Assembly: GCA_023376005.1 (NCBI GenBank)
Contig: CM042157.1
Span: forward strand, 20,750,258 to 20,814,257
Length of the DNA: 64,000 nt
Reading direction: 5' to 3'
Source: Doryteuthis pealeii
Taxonomy: Eukaryota > Mollusca > Cephalopoda > Myopsida > Loliginidae
Numbering within the stretch: position 1 is the stretch's first letter; each line of letters opens with the position of its first letter. The notes beneath the pieces were generated by a model, which searched no databases, had not been told where the DNA came from, and was given only the letters and a program-made list of their open reading frames with translations. The position numbers and the translations under genes are program-made. Positions 1 through 9,370 of this stretch are shown one piece after another.

Positions 1-127
1 TTAAACCGATATGCACGCCTAATTCATTTAGTTATAATTAATTAATTAACAAAATTAGGTATGACTATAATTAAGCACATAATCTCCCACAAATTGTCGG
101 CCTTCGCCATTTTCAAACACACTGTTT

Positions 128-133
<6 letters not shown>
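1..133 (+). repeat. 3' body of the hammerhead SINE family, cut by window start
   Basis: This segment matches the part downstream of the ribozyme in the copies at 19,141-19,310 (plus) and 33,174-33,013 (minus). Shared landmarks are GCCTAATTCATT, AAAATTAGGTA and TAAGCACATA. It ends, like the other copies, in a (TA)n tract. Its head and ribozyme would lie to the left of the window, so I cannot say whether this copy is complete. Confidence 0.75.
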
Positions 134-410
<277 letters not shown>

Positions 411-744
411 ATATTTTTGTTGTTTGCTACTCGATGTAGTAAAGTTTTGCCAAGAAGTACGTAATAAATCGATTTTGTAACAATATTTCTTGCAAGAAAT
501 GTCTTCTGTAAAAAAATATGTAATCCCCAAGGAGCAATTATTTTTCACAGACAAGGCAACATAACAATGTTGTTGGGGAAAAATACGGAGGAAGTTGATA
601 AAAAAGTTATACGAAACAAACAAATGTACCATTGTCGGTTGGAGATAGCATACATTTCTTATGAGCTCACTAAAGCAAGAGAATTATTGCTTACGGAATC
701 CTGAAAACCTTTAACGATGAACAAACAATCGAAAAACAAAGAGT
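411..744. other. Unassigned non-coding stretch
   Basis: AT-rich sequence with no recognisable coding, RNA or repeat feature. The open frame on the minus strand runs out into the TA repeat and is not credible. Confidence 0.5.
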
Positions 745-1486
745 GTACAAGTGTGAATGATAAATAAATCAATATCGTAATGTTACATAGAAATGTGACA
801 ATAAAATGTTTGTAGCTGGATTCTTGTGAGTGAGGGAGATATACATTAAGTTCAGAGAGTCGCTTTTATAAAGGCAATTGTGGCGGTGCAGTAAAAGTAG
901 TTTTATAGTATAAGAATCAACACGGAATAATTAATTAACATCACATTCCAGTTACTTTTTTAAGGCAACGTCCCCTGTCCTATTCGGTGGAATTCCCGCT
1001 GCCTATTGTGGCATTAGGGTAGATTGATTTTGGAACTGATACTTATCCCATGAGACAAAAGTTGCAAATTAACACAGAGAATTACCACACAAAATATATT
1101 TCTTTACAAGAGTGAATGATAAATAAATCAATATCTTAATGTTACATAGAAATGTGACAATAAAGTGTTTGTAGCTGGATTCTTGTGAGTGAGGGAGATA
1201 TACATTAAGTTCAGGGAGTCGCTTTTATAAAACCAGTAATGGCGGTGCAGTAAAAGTAGTTTATATTATAAGAATTAACACAGAATAATTAGTTAACATC
1301 ACATCACATTCAAAGTTACTTTTTAAGGCAACGTCCTCTGTCCTATTCGGTGGAGTTTCCGCGGCCTAGTGGCTAAATTGCAAGACTGTGGTATTAGGGT
1401 AGATTGATTTTGGAACTGTTATTTATCCCACGAGGCAAAAGTTGCAAATTAACATAAAGAATTACCACACAAAATATCTTTCTTCA
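745..1486 (+). repeat. Direct tandem duplication, unit about 365 bp
   Basis: Two head-to-tail copies (about 745-1,106 and 1,107-1,486) both begin near GTGAATGATAAATAAATCAA and end near ACCACACAAAATAT. They differ by scattered substitutions, and copy 1 lacks about 20 bases around TAGTGGCTAAATTGCAAGAC that copy 2 keeps. That piece has a tRNA-like look (GCGGCCTAGTGGCTAA), so the unit may be a decayed SINE. No coding potential is visible. Confidence 0.8.
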
Positions 1487-1697
1487 AAACTTTGCCTTCG
1501 TTTAAGGAAATAGATTTCAATCTTTTAAAATGATATCACTGTTAAAACTAAATGAATATAATGAGGTAAAAAGCGGCATATTAGAGGCGTTGGTGGTGAT
1601 GGCTGGATATTTTCAATTTGAATTCTAGTTATCTTTTCTGTTTTAAAGATTGAAATTGCTAATTTTTCTTATTTCTCGTACAAAAGTTACGAAAATG

Positions 1698-2068
1698 GCC
1701 GGGTTAGCTCAGTCGGTAGAACGTTCGGCTAGAAACCACAAGGTTCCTAGTTCGATACCCGCCCTCGCCAACTCAGCGTATGAGTAGCACAGGGATCTCT
1801 GCGGTAAAGTAAGGAGCTTAAGGGATGGTGTGGCGCTCCAGCTCAGACGCCAAAAAACCCAAACAATCTCCTTGGCCTAACGCTAGTTAAAAAAGGGGGA
1901 TATACTCCCTCGCTGTATGGCTCATACCGACGTTAAGCCGCCCCGACGTCCTTTTAAGTTAACGACACTAAAATAATCTCCTTGGTCTAGCGCTAGTGAA
2001 AAGGGGATAGACTCCCTCGCTGCATGGCTGATACCGACATTAGGCCGCCCCGACGACTTTACTTTACT
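1698..2068 (+). mobile_element. Full-length tRNA-derived SINE (family B) with duplicated tail
   Basis: The element starts with a tRNA-like head. A box TTAGCTCAGTCGG lies at 1,704-1,716 and B box GTTCGATACC at 1,750-1,759, resembling tRNA-Lys, but the acceptor and T stems no longer pair well, so it is not a functional tRNA. The body (CAGCGTATGAGTAGCACAGG, AATCTCCTTGG, TAGACTCCCTCGCTG) recurs across the window. The last about 95 bases, ending GGCCGCCCCGACG, occur twice (1,855-1,950 and 1,968-2,066). This is the only copy in the window with an intact head. Transcription would be by RNA polymerase III, with mobility from a partner LINE; both are inferred from SINE biology. Confidence 0.85.
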
Positions 2069-2515
2069 TTCTTTTTTTTTTTTTTACCTCAACTAGTAGT
2101 TCAAGTAAAGAGATCTAGTTTTTTGTATCAGTATTTAGCATACCAACACACAACTTTTGCTGCTTCAGAGAATTTGATATTAAAAAAAAGTGAAAGATTA
2201 ACCTATCTTACTGCGGTATCAGAGTAAGCGAATTCGAATAGATACTAATATTGTGACTTCGTTGCTTGCAGTCATTTGGGTCTTCCTCATTTAAGATGAA
2301 GACGTTGAACCCTATTCCATCATTCTCAATGGGGGAATTCACCATATACAGATAATTAGAGAGGCTCATAAGAGTGGTTGCCGGGGGGGAAGTTCTGCAA
2401 GATGTCATAGGGAGAGCTGATGTGCTAATTAATTTTGTATCTTGTTTTATATGCTGAGTAATGCATTTAAAGGTATTCGCATGTCAGCTCACAGAATAAG
2501 CTTTAACGTATCTAG
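2069..2515. other. Unassigned AT-rich stretch
   Basis: Follows the SINE tail. Short open frames on both strands show no recognisable domain. Confidence 0.5.
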
Positions 2516-2516
2516 C

Positions 2517-2570
<54 letters not shown>

Positions 2571-2730
2571 GGTGATTAATATCGAAAAATTCAGTATTTG
2601 GATACATTCCAATGTTGAAGAGATCAATGGGAGATCAATGTATATATATACAAATATACACATATGTATGTAAACAAACACACACACATACACACGCAAC
2701 TCACACATACACACACAACACATACATACG

Positions 2731-2770
<40 letters not shown>

Positions 2771-2788
2771 ATAAGGAAAAACACACTA

Positions 2789-2830
<42 letters not shown>

Positions 2831-2838
2831 GCATATAT

Positions 2839-2869
<31 letters not shown>

Positions 2870-2894
2870 CATATATATATACACACATATATAT

Positions 2895-2973
<79 letters not shown>

Positions 2974-3103
2974 TATATAAAGGAAAAACCTTTAGGTCAT
3001 CATTACGTTTCTTCTTATTAGACCGCAGATTTGTTTTTGCGGTCAAATCACAACAAACGTAAAGCTGAAATAAATTCCTAATTTAATAACCTAAAGGTAT
3101 TTA

Positions 3104-3179
<76 letters not shown>

Positions 3180-3230
3180 TTGTGTGTGTATTTGTGTATA
3201 TATGTATGTATGTATGTGCACATAAATGTT
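2516..3230. repeat. Compound microsatellite cluster (TA)n, (CA)n, (TG)n
   Basis: Long TA blocks (2,518-2,566; 2,730-2,773; 2,941-2,970; 3,103-3,158) alternate with CA/TG blocks (2,791-2,827; 2,896-2,935; 3,159-3,190). All open frames here are Cys-Val, Tyr-Ile or Thr-His dipeptide artefacts. Confidence 0.95.
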
Positions 3231-3589
3231 ATTATTATTGTATTATGTACATACGAATAATATCATGTTATAATATTACCATATTACTAACTCAACGCCA
3301 TAATACGCATTACGATTGGCATTGGACCATAGTATCGCATACGAGACACTAATATTGCAGGACTCACCTACGTATTGTTTTTAAGTCATAAAACTAGATT
3401 TTATAAATTATTTTACATTTTATTACAGAATTTATTCCTTCCATAATAATCCTTATCATCATTGCGTACCGAACCAATTTTCATCTTCTTACAAACTATA
3501 ATAACGACAAAAACTGTCCGCTTGGAATTTTTTCTCATTTAGATATTCTTGTAATATTGAACTCGCGACAATTTCAACTTGCCACGCAC

Positions 3590-3592
<3 letters not shown>

Positions 3593-3628
<36 letters not shown>

Positions 3629-3654
3629 CACTAACACTAACACTAACACTCACA
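3593..3654. repeat. (CA)n followed by (CACTAA)n
   Basis: About 16 CA units are followed by four CACTAA-type hexamers, a simple-sequence block in otherwise unassigned DNA (3,231-3,716). Confidence 0.9.
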
Positions 3655-3716
3655 CAAAATCTCATACGTGAAAAAACACGAATATCAAGCACGAAAATTT
3701 ATCCGAGCATATATAC

Positions 3717-4090
3717 CGTATTTGACGGCATATCGGACGCACTTTTTTCCAAAATTTTGGCTCCAAAACATTACCCTGCGTCATATAAATCGTAGGTGAA
3801 GTTTGAGACCTAATCTTCTGTAACATCGGGCTCAGTTCTAGGTGTTTTTTATTTATTATTTTAATTACCTTAAAGTAAATCATTTTCAGGCGATCCCCTT
3901 GAATTTAAAGCTCCGAATCTGCATTTGAATTCATGGATAATCCTCTTACTTATTTTAAGGTACCATATTTGACGGCATAGAGGACGCACTTATTTCTCCA
4001 AAATTCCGGCTCAAAAAATTGCCCTGCGTCTTATACATCGTAGATGAAGTTTGATACCGCCTGTAGGCCTAGGCTAATCTTCTCTATGAT
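3717..4090 (+). repeat. Two tandem copies of a GTATTTGACGGCATA repeat
   Basis: 3,717-3,830 and 3,961-4,075 share the landmarks TTTGACGGCATA, GGACGCACTT, TCCAAAAT and CCCTGCGTC...TATA.ATCGTAG.TGAAGTTTGA. They differ by substitutions and short indels. The outer sequence suggests an old transposon relic, but I cannot name the superfamily. Confidence 0.7.
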
Positions 4091-4305
4091 GCTCACTAAC
4101 TCAGCTTTCGCTCAGTACTTTTACTTACCCTAAACTCCATGCATCCTTATTTTATTGCTGGTATTGTTATAATCCAGGTTAAGAGGAGCGTATAGCGGCG
4201 AAGAAAAAACAAACACAGGTTTTGAATTTCAACAAATTGTATGAATAATACTGTATATTGGCTTACTACTGTCTTTTCAAGTGTGATAGTGTTAACCATA
4301 CACAT

Positions 4306-4307
4306 TG

Positions 4308-4367
<60 letters not shown>
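4306..4367. repeat. (TA)n microsatellite
   Basis: About 60 bases of pure TA. Confidence 0.95.
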
Positions 4368-4371
<4 letters not shown>

Positions 4372-4605
4372 TTCTCTAAAAAAAAATATTCTCTAAAAAA
4401 ATGGAAACTTTTCAACTCTCTGAAGAACTCTCTGAAGAAGGATTTTACTCGTAAATATCAAGAGAAAAAAAAATTTAAAAAAATAAAATAAATATGTTTT
4501 TCAACATAGATCTGCATTATTTTGCCTTCAAAAAAATATATCTTATTACATTTTATAAATTAATGCTTCAAACACACTATAAAAACAAAAAAAAAATTAT
4601 ATATA

Positions 4606-5258
4606 CTAGCAAATATATGCACACTCCGGGTGCAAGTATTTAAGTTTTAATGTAATAAAATATTCTATTAAATTAGAAAGGCTAATGAAACTAAATAAGA
4701 ATACAGATAAAAAGATTTGAAACAGAGGGAGTATAATAAAATATTTGAAACAGAAGGAGTATAATAAAAAATGGAACAACTGAAACTTACTCTTCCATCA
4801 CTCTCGTCTTTCATTGTTATTTTTTCTAATTTAAGTATTTAGTTATAAGAGGAAGTAAAGAATAAAATGTCAGTTATTTTATCTTGTTAATGGATTTTAT
4901 TTAAGATTCATTGAAGAGATTTTTGCTTATATTCATTAAAATAAAACCAAACAGTTAGAAATCAATAATACTAAGCACATATTTATTAAATTCGATTTTT
5001 TAATATTAATATGCAAATTAGCCTTCCCGTTCACACTGTAAACCGCTATTTTGTTGTATACATAAATATAATTGTATGTTGTCAGTAATGTAGACATGGT
5101 TAACAGTATTAATAATGTAAGACAATTTTATTAATAATTGAGGTTTAGATAAAAATAAAATCATGGAGAATGTGATGTCAATAATTAAGAGAATTGTGAC
5201 TTGAGTAGGAATATAGTTTCGGTTACAGACAGAAAAACACACAATCTCCATTATAATA

Positions 5259-5261
<3 letters not shown>
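4606..5261 (-). mobile_element. Non-autonomous Helitron, family A, copy 1
   Basis: Read on the minus strand it starts with TCTTATTATAATGG and ends with a GC-rich hairpin about 10 bases before CTAG. The host base before the start is A and the base after CTAG is T, the classic Helitron A^T insertion site with no target duplication. In this copy the hairpin (plus strand GCACACTCCGGGTGC) has one arm mismatch. No Rep/helicase coding remains; rolling-circle transposase would have to come from elsewhere. Four more full copies and one fragment lie in this window. Confidence 0.85.
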
Positions 5262-5297
<36 letters not shown>

Positions 5298-5300
<3 letters not shown>

Positions 5301-5653
5301 CAAAGTATAAAAGGTGACTTTTATTCCCATTTATCACTTGCATAGGTTATCTTTTGATTTGATAATTGTGATTATTTAAATAAAAATATTTATAATTGCG
5401 AAGTGTGCAGAACGTGAAACGACGCAATGGAAAACATAGAACTGAGGCAAAACCCAAATTACTTTGCACAACTTATAAAACTTCACCTGCTAATGCAACT
5501 TATTGTCTGTATTGACATTTGATGATCACCTCCAGTGAGGTCGTTGACATTTCTTGAATAATGAGATGCATTTAATTTAATCTTTAATATACAGTTAATT
5601 ATCTTTAATTCTGTCTGTAACTAGTTTACAAGCTCTTGGGAATTTAATGCAAG
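5298..5653. other. Unassigned stretch
   Basis: AT-rich, follows a short (TA)n run at 5,262-5,297. No feature recognised. Confidence 0.4.
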
Positions 5654-5876
5654 TAGAAACCACAAGGTTCCTAGTTCGATACCGGTCCTCGCCAACTCAG
5701 CGTATGAGTAGCACAGGGTTCTGCGGTAAAGTAAGGAGCTGATCGTAGGTGTAGCGCTCTACCTCAGACGCTCAAATACTTTCCTTGGTCTAGTGCTATT
5801 GAAAAGGGGATAGACTCCCTCGCTGATTGGCTGATACCGACTTTAGGCCGCCCCGACGACTTTACTTTTACTTTAT
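5654..5876 (+). mobile_element. SINE family B, 5'-truncated
   Basis: Begins inside the tRNA-like head at AGAAACCACAAGGTTC, keeps the B box TTCGATACC and the body, and ends GCCGCCCCGACGACTTTAC. It forms the outer end of the left palindrome arm; its inverted partner stops at the gap at 12,839. Confidence 0.85.
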
Positions 5877-5954
5877 ACATGTTTGTATATCAAATTAGAA
5901 ACACTAAAATATTAGGTAGTTGTATATTTCTTACATAAGTAAACTGATAAAACA

Positions 5955-6250
5955 AAGTAATAACATTTTTTTAAAATGGTATTGGAATGAAGACCGCGTG
6001 TTCAATTCTTCACGGAACAAATGGACATGCTACTACTAACACACTCGTCTACCCGGATTTTAATAGCATGTCAAACCCTCAAAAACACTTCAATTTTTAT
6101 AGTTCTTCTATAATGCTCCTTTTCAAAAAATCTATAAACAATTTCTTCAAAAAAGAAATTTTCTCCTGACGATGACCTAAGGTCGAAACTAGTTGAGAAT
6201 AAACATCATACAAGAAATATTCCTGATTGTCTTATTACTTTTTGTTCATA
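5955..6250 (+). repeat. Hammerhead-bearing dispersed repeat (family H2)
   Basis: A decayed second copy lies at 41,547-41,790 and an inverted one at about 12,360-12,610. Shared landmarks are CACGGAACAAATGGACATGC, CTACCCGGATTTTAATAGC and AGAAATATTCCTGATTGTC. It is followed by (TA)n. The hammerhead-like motif sits near the 3' end at 6,161-6,199. The open frame at 5,987-6,169 inside it has no recognisable product. Confidence 0.75.
6161..6199 (+). ncRNA. Hammerhead-like ribozyme motif (family H2)
   Basis: All boxes are in order. Stem I is TTCTC (6,161-6,165) with GAGAA (6,195-6,199), 5 bp. The box CTGACGA fits CUGANGA. One extra T follows at 6,173. Helix II is GACC-TAA-GGTC, then GAAA. Stem III is AC-TA-GT, and the cleavage-site base is T194. 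The extra residue after A9 departs from consensus, but the same position carries an extra base in a known viroid hammerhead, so activity is possible. The fold is inferred by hand. Confidence 0.65.
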
Positions 6251-6254
6251 CTAT

Positions 6255-6303
<49 letters not shown>

Positions 6304-6380
6304 ATGTGTGTGTGTGTGTGTGAAGAAATTTGAAAAACGAAATTTTCCAAAAATAAGATGAATTTATTTATGTAAAATAA

Positions 6381-6430
6381 GACGACGCTTAAACGTTTCG
6401 GTTTATTTTAGACCTTCATCAGGACTGATT
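6381..6430 (-). ncRNA. Degenerate hammerhead-like motif
   Basis: On the minus strand CCTGATGAAGGTCT leads through a weak helix II (GGT/ACC) to CGAAACG and a 3 bp stem III (ACG/CGT). Stem I pairs poorly. It lies in a repeat (6,315-6,480) next to (TG)n and is mirrored at about 12,185-12,240. It is probably a decayed relative of the other motifs. Confidence 0.4.
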
Positions 6431-7172
6431 ATGGGATGAATAAATTACAGCAACATCGTAGTAAACAAGTTCGAACACCCGTTTAAAATAAGATCGTTAC
6501 ACTTACTTTGTAGAATCCTGTTTTGATAAACATCTGCTTGCTCCCTATTTCACTTAGGTGTACACAGCGATGGTATCACCAGAGCAGGAACTTGTAATGG
6601 ACATTCGCTGTAAATAGAAAAGAAGAAAAATAAAACAACAATCAGTCAATAGTGTGAAAAGAATTAAAAACAGGGGAGTTAACTCATTTTACCCATTCAA
6701 ATCAATTTAAAAAAAAAAATTTTTTTTTTAAAAAAAAAAATCAAAAAACATGAAACGACCTTTAAATCTAAGAGAAAGTTTTTTAAAAATAAATAAATGT
6801 AATGCGATTTAATTTCATTATTTTATTCTTTTTTTTTTTTTTGAAACATCTTCCAAAAAAAAATTTTTTTTTAAAGATGTTTTTTTTTTTGACACATTTG
6901 AAAATGAAAATAAATAGACAAAAATTAAGGGGAGACAACCTACTGGCAGATTAGGGTGCTCATTTTTTTTTTTATTAGTGTTGATCGTCACTTTTTCACT
7001 GCGAATCATACATCACCAACTAATTATATTACTATTTTAAACGTGATATTTACTTTATTATTTCAGGTTAAGTAATAATACTAAATAAGTCAGTGTCACC
7101 GTTGTCTTCCAAAGAAATGTAGTATGTAATATATACCTAACCCCAAAGAAATATAGTATGTATATACCCAAA

Positions 7173-7450
7173 GTGGAAGTGCGTGCTGTAATGGTTAAAG
7201 TCAAGGAAATGGACTCGCCACCCCCGAGTTCAAAACCTGGATTTGGTAATGCATTTCACTTAGCGCTAATACCCTTGGGAAAGGTATGGATCCTACTCTC
7301 CCTATGGATAAACAGTAGAAAGACCGGGCTCTTTAACTTTGGTTAGGCAACCGTCTAGGAGAAGGAAAACTCTGAATTCAAACCTGTTGAACTCCGCTTA
7401 AGAAATTGACTTTGTGTCACATCCTGTTCGTGCGGAGGAGTTGGTAAATA
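7173..7450 (+). mobile_element. SINE family A, full length
   Basis: The tRNA-like head has A-box-like TGTAATGGTTAAAGT and B-box-like GAGTTCAAAACC. The body carries CCCTTGGGAAAGGTATG and AGTCTAGGAGAAGGAAAAC-type landmarks, and the element ends GCGGAGGAGTTGGTAAATATATA, running straight into a TA tract. An inverted counterpart lies at 11,141-11,420. Confidence 0.85.
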
Positions 7451-7529
7451 TATATATACCCAAAACCCTCCACCCTTGCTACACAATGTCAACTTTTAAA
7501 CGGAGTTTCACACGTTCTAATTCAGAGTT

Positions 7530-7740
7530 GTTCTTCTCCTATACTGGTTCCCATGACCAAGTTAAGGGAAATTTACTCAAACTCTTCTGAAAAGCTGATG
7601 AGATAGCAAGGCTTTCACCCGCACTATCTCACTTCTTTTTTCATTCACTCTTGCTTTCTACAATCACACTAGAAATGGAAATTTCCTCAAACTCTTCTGA
7701 AAAGCTGATGAGAAAGCAAGTTAAAGAGCTCAATCCGCCC
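7530..7740 (+). repeat. Two direct copies of a 40-base unit
   Basis: AAACTCTTCTGAAAAGCTGA occurs at about 7,578 and 7,690 with the same flank (GAAATTT before, GATGAGA after), separated by about 70 bases. Function unknown. Confidence 0.65.
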
Positions 7741-7954
7741 GACTATTTACCCATAACTTGAGAGAACCAGAGAGAGAGAGAGAGAGAGTTTTGTTGGATT
7801 CCCACTTTCCAAGATTATCATTGCTATTGAAATGCAAACAGCCCGGTATCCACAGCAAGGTTAAATAGCCCATTATTTTATACCAAAGGAAAGTCTTAGA
7901 ATAATCCGACTGAAACTCTGTAGATGTGTAAAATCCTCCTCCAATCGGACCACC

Positions 7955-8169
7955 TGTTGGTCATGGGTGTTATCCTTGATGCTTAATGGACGGAATCCAG
8001 GTGGCTTAGCAGTCAATGACATGCAACACTCTTCACTTTTGCCTAATTTTAATCTCGAGGGGCAGTCAAAGAGGTCCCATCCAATAAATCGGATGGTCAT
8101 GTGAAGCCCTAGCACCTATATGATTGTCCCTGACCCTATTGCCCTTATAGCAAACGCCCAATCCTTTTA

Positions 8170-8216
<47 letters not shown>

Positions 8217-8560
8217 ATATATATGCTGTAGATAGAAGGAAAGTGGTTCAAGAAATGATCAACTCAAAACAAGTCACATTTCTTGGACCACTTTCCTTCT
8301 ATCTCAGCATATCGTCGGATCCTAAAACCCATCCACCTTCCTTCAATATATATATATATATATATATATTATATACTAAAAGGCGGTGACTGAGGGTCTT
8401 TGGTGTCATGTATATGACGTTTAACCTATATGTAGGGGAGGTTCCAATTCGGGAGATCTGGGGAATGTGGAGTAACCCATTCATCTCCATTTAATTTATT
8501 CAGAACTTTGTCGGCATTAAATGACCCACTGAGGTTGATATACCCGTAAAACAAAACTCA
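7955..8560 (+). repeat. Dispersed repeat D, interrupted by (TA)n and a small fold-back
   Basis: Landmarks shared with 42,780-43,405 and 45,958-46,345 are GACATGCAACACT, TTGCCCTTAT.GCAA, GGTGACTGAGGGTC, TCTGGGGAATG and the tail TTAAATGACCCACTGAGGTTG ending ATA.CCGTAAAACAAAAC. In this copy a TA tract plus a fold-back (8,165-8,365) splits the unit. The tail looks like the 3' end of a retroposon; no coding part is seen. Confidence 0.7.
8222..8326. repeat. Small fold-back element
   Basis: Arms GATAGAAGGAAAGTGGTTCA (8,230-8,249) and the complementary AGTGG/CCTTCTATCTCAGC (8,286-8,309) flank a spacer of about 25 bases. The outer right edge reads GCATATCGTCGGATCC, a boundary motif shared with three other fold-backs in this window. 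The mirror copy is at 10,290-10,375. Confidence 0.7.
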
Positions 8561-8569
8561 AATCACAAG

Positions 8570-9092
8570 CAAGGACACCAATAGATACAATGAAAGAAAA
8601 TGGTTTCACACAAAATAAAAAGGCAAGAAGCGAATGAATATCCCGCAGTAAACGATTACTGGTGCAGACAACACCGAATGAAATACCCTGCCCCGGCGAA
8701 TCTGTGTTCCGTAACCTGGAGCAGGCAGCATATCTCGTATAGGATATAATAATTGTTTCATCGAATCAGCGGGAATTCATTATTTAGTTCTTGGATAGTC
8801 AACACGTTGAACTTATCCAACAACATAAGCTGATGCGATGAAGCTTAACTTAATTATAGTTTTCAACTTGGATTAAGAAAGACGACAGAACAGTTTGCCA
8901 GAACTTTTGTGGTTACAAGCAAGATCTAAGTTTAAGGTGCATCCATTCAAATTAAGCAGAGGAACACGAATTAAGTCATGTATTTTAATCATACAGACAG
9001 CGACAGAGCCAAGCGTAATACGATTAAACAGGAAGAGGGCGGGTGTAATGGTGAGCAGTCTCGTCTGTAAATCCATTATACTGTATATAAAA
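8570..9092. other. Unassigned unique-looking stretch
   Basis: No element recognised. Its reverse complement recurs in the right palindrome arm (about 9,515-10,080). Confidence 0.5.
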
Positions 9093-9285
9093 TCCCTCCG
9101 CACGAGTAGGATGTGACACAAGGTCAATTTCTCAAGCGGAGTTAAACAGGTTTGAATCAGAGTTTTCCTTCTCCTAGACCGGTTGCCTAACCAAGGTTTA
9201 AAGAGAAGCCCAGTCTGCCCTACTATTACACCTAGCTGGAGGGAGGGAGAGTATAATTCATACCTTTCCCAAGGGTATTAGCGCT
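9093..9285 (-). mobile_element. SINE family A at the palindrome centre
   Basis: The tail (CGCACGAGTAGGATGTGACAC) and body run on the minus strand up to TAGCGCTAA. A tRNA-like piece GAGTTCGAATCTTGC follows at 9,305-9,320. The copy re-emerges in inverse orientation at 9,371-9,512, so the turnaround of the big palindrome falls inside this SINE. Confidence 0.8.
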
Positions 9286-9370
9286 AAATTACTACTGTAT
9301 AGCGAGTTCGAATCTTGCTGGATTCCCCTCTTTTTTGTGTCCTTGTGTCACATCCTACCGTGGATACGAT

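Noticed and set aside
1698..1770. Possible functional tRNA gene
   Set aside because: A and B boxes are present, but acceptor, D and T stems are mismatched and the sequence continues into a repeated SINE body.
2484..3190. Open frames of Cys-Val, Tyr-Ile and His-Thr repeats
   Set aside because: Translations of CA/TG/TA microsatellites, as at 16,709, 19,295, 40,603, 41,060 and 52,273.
3720..4075. Naming the GTATTTGACGGCATA repeat as a specific DNA transposon superfamily
   Set aside because: It resembles termini I have seen in several animal genomes, but I cannot assign it without a search.
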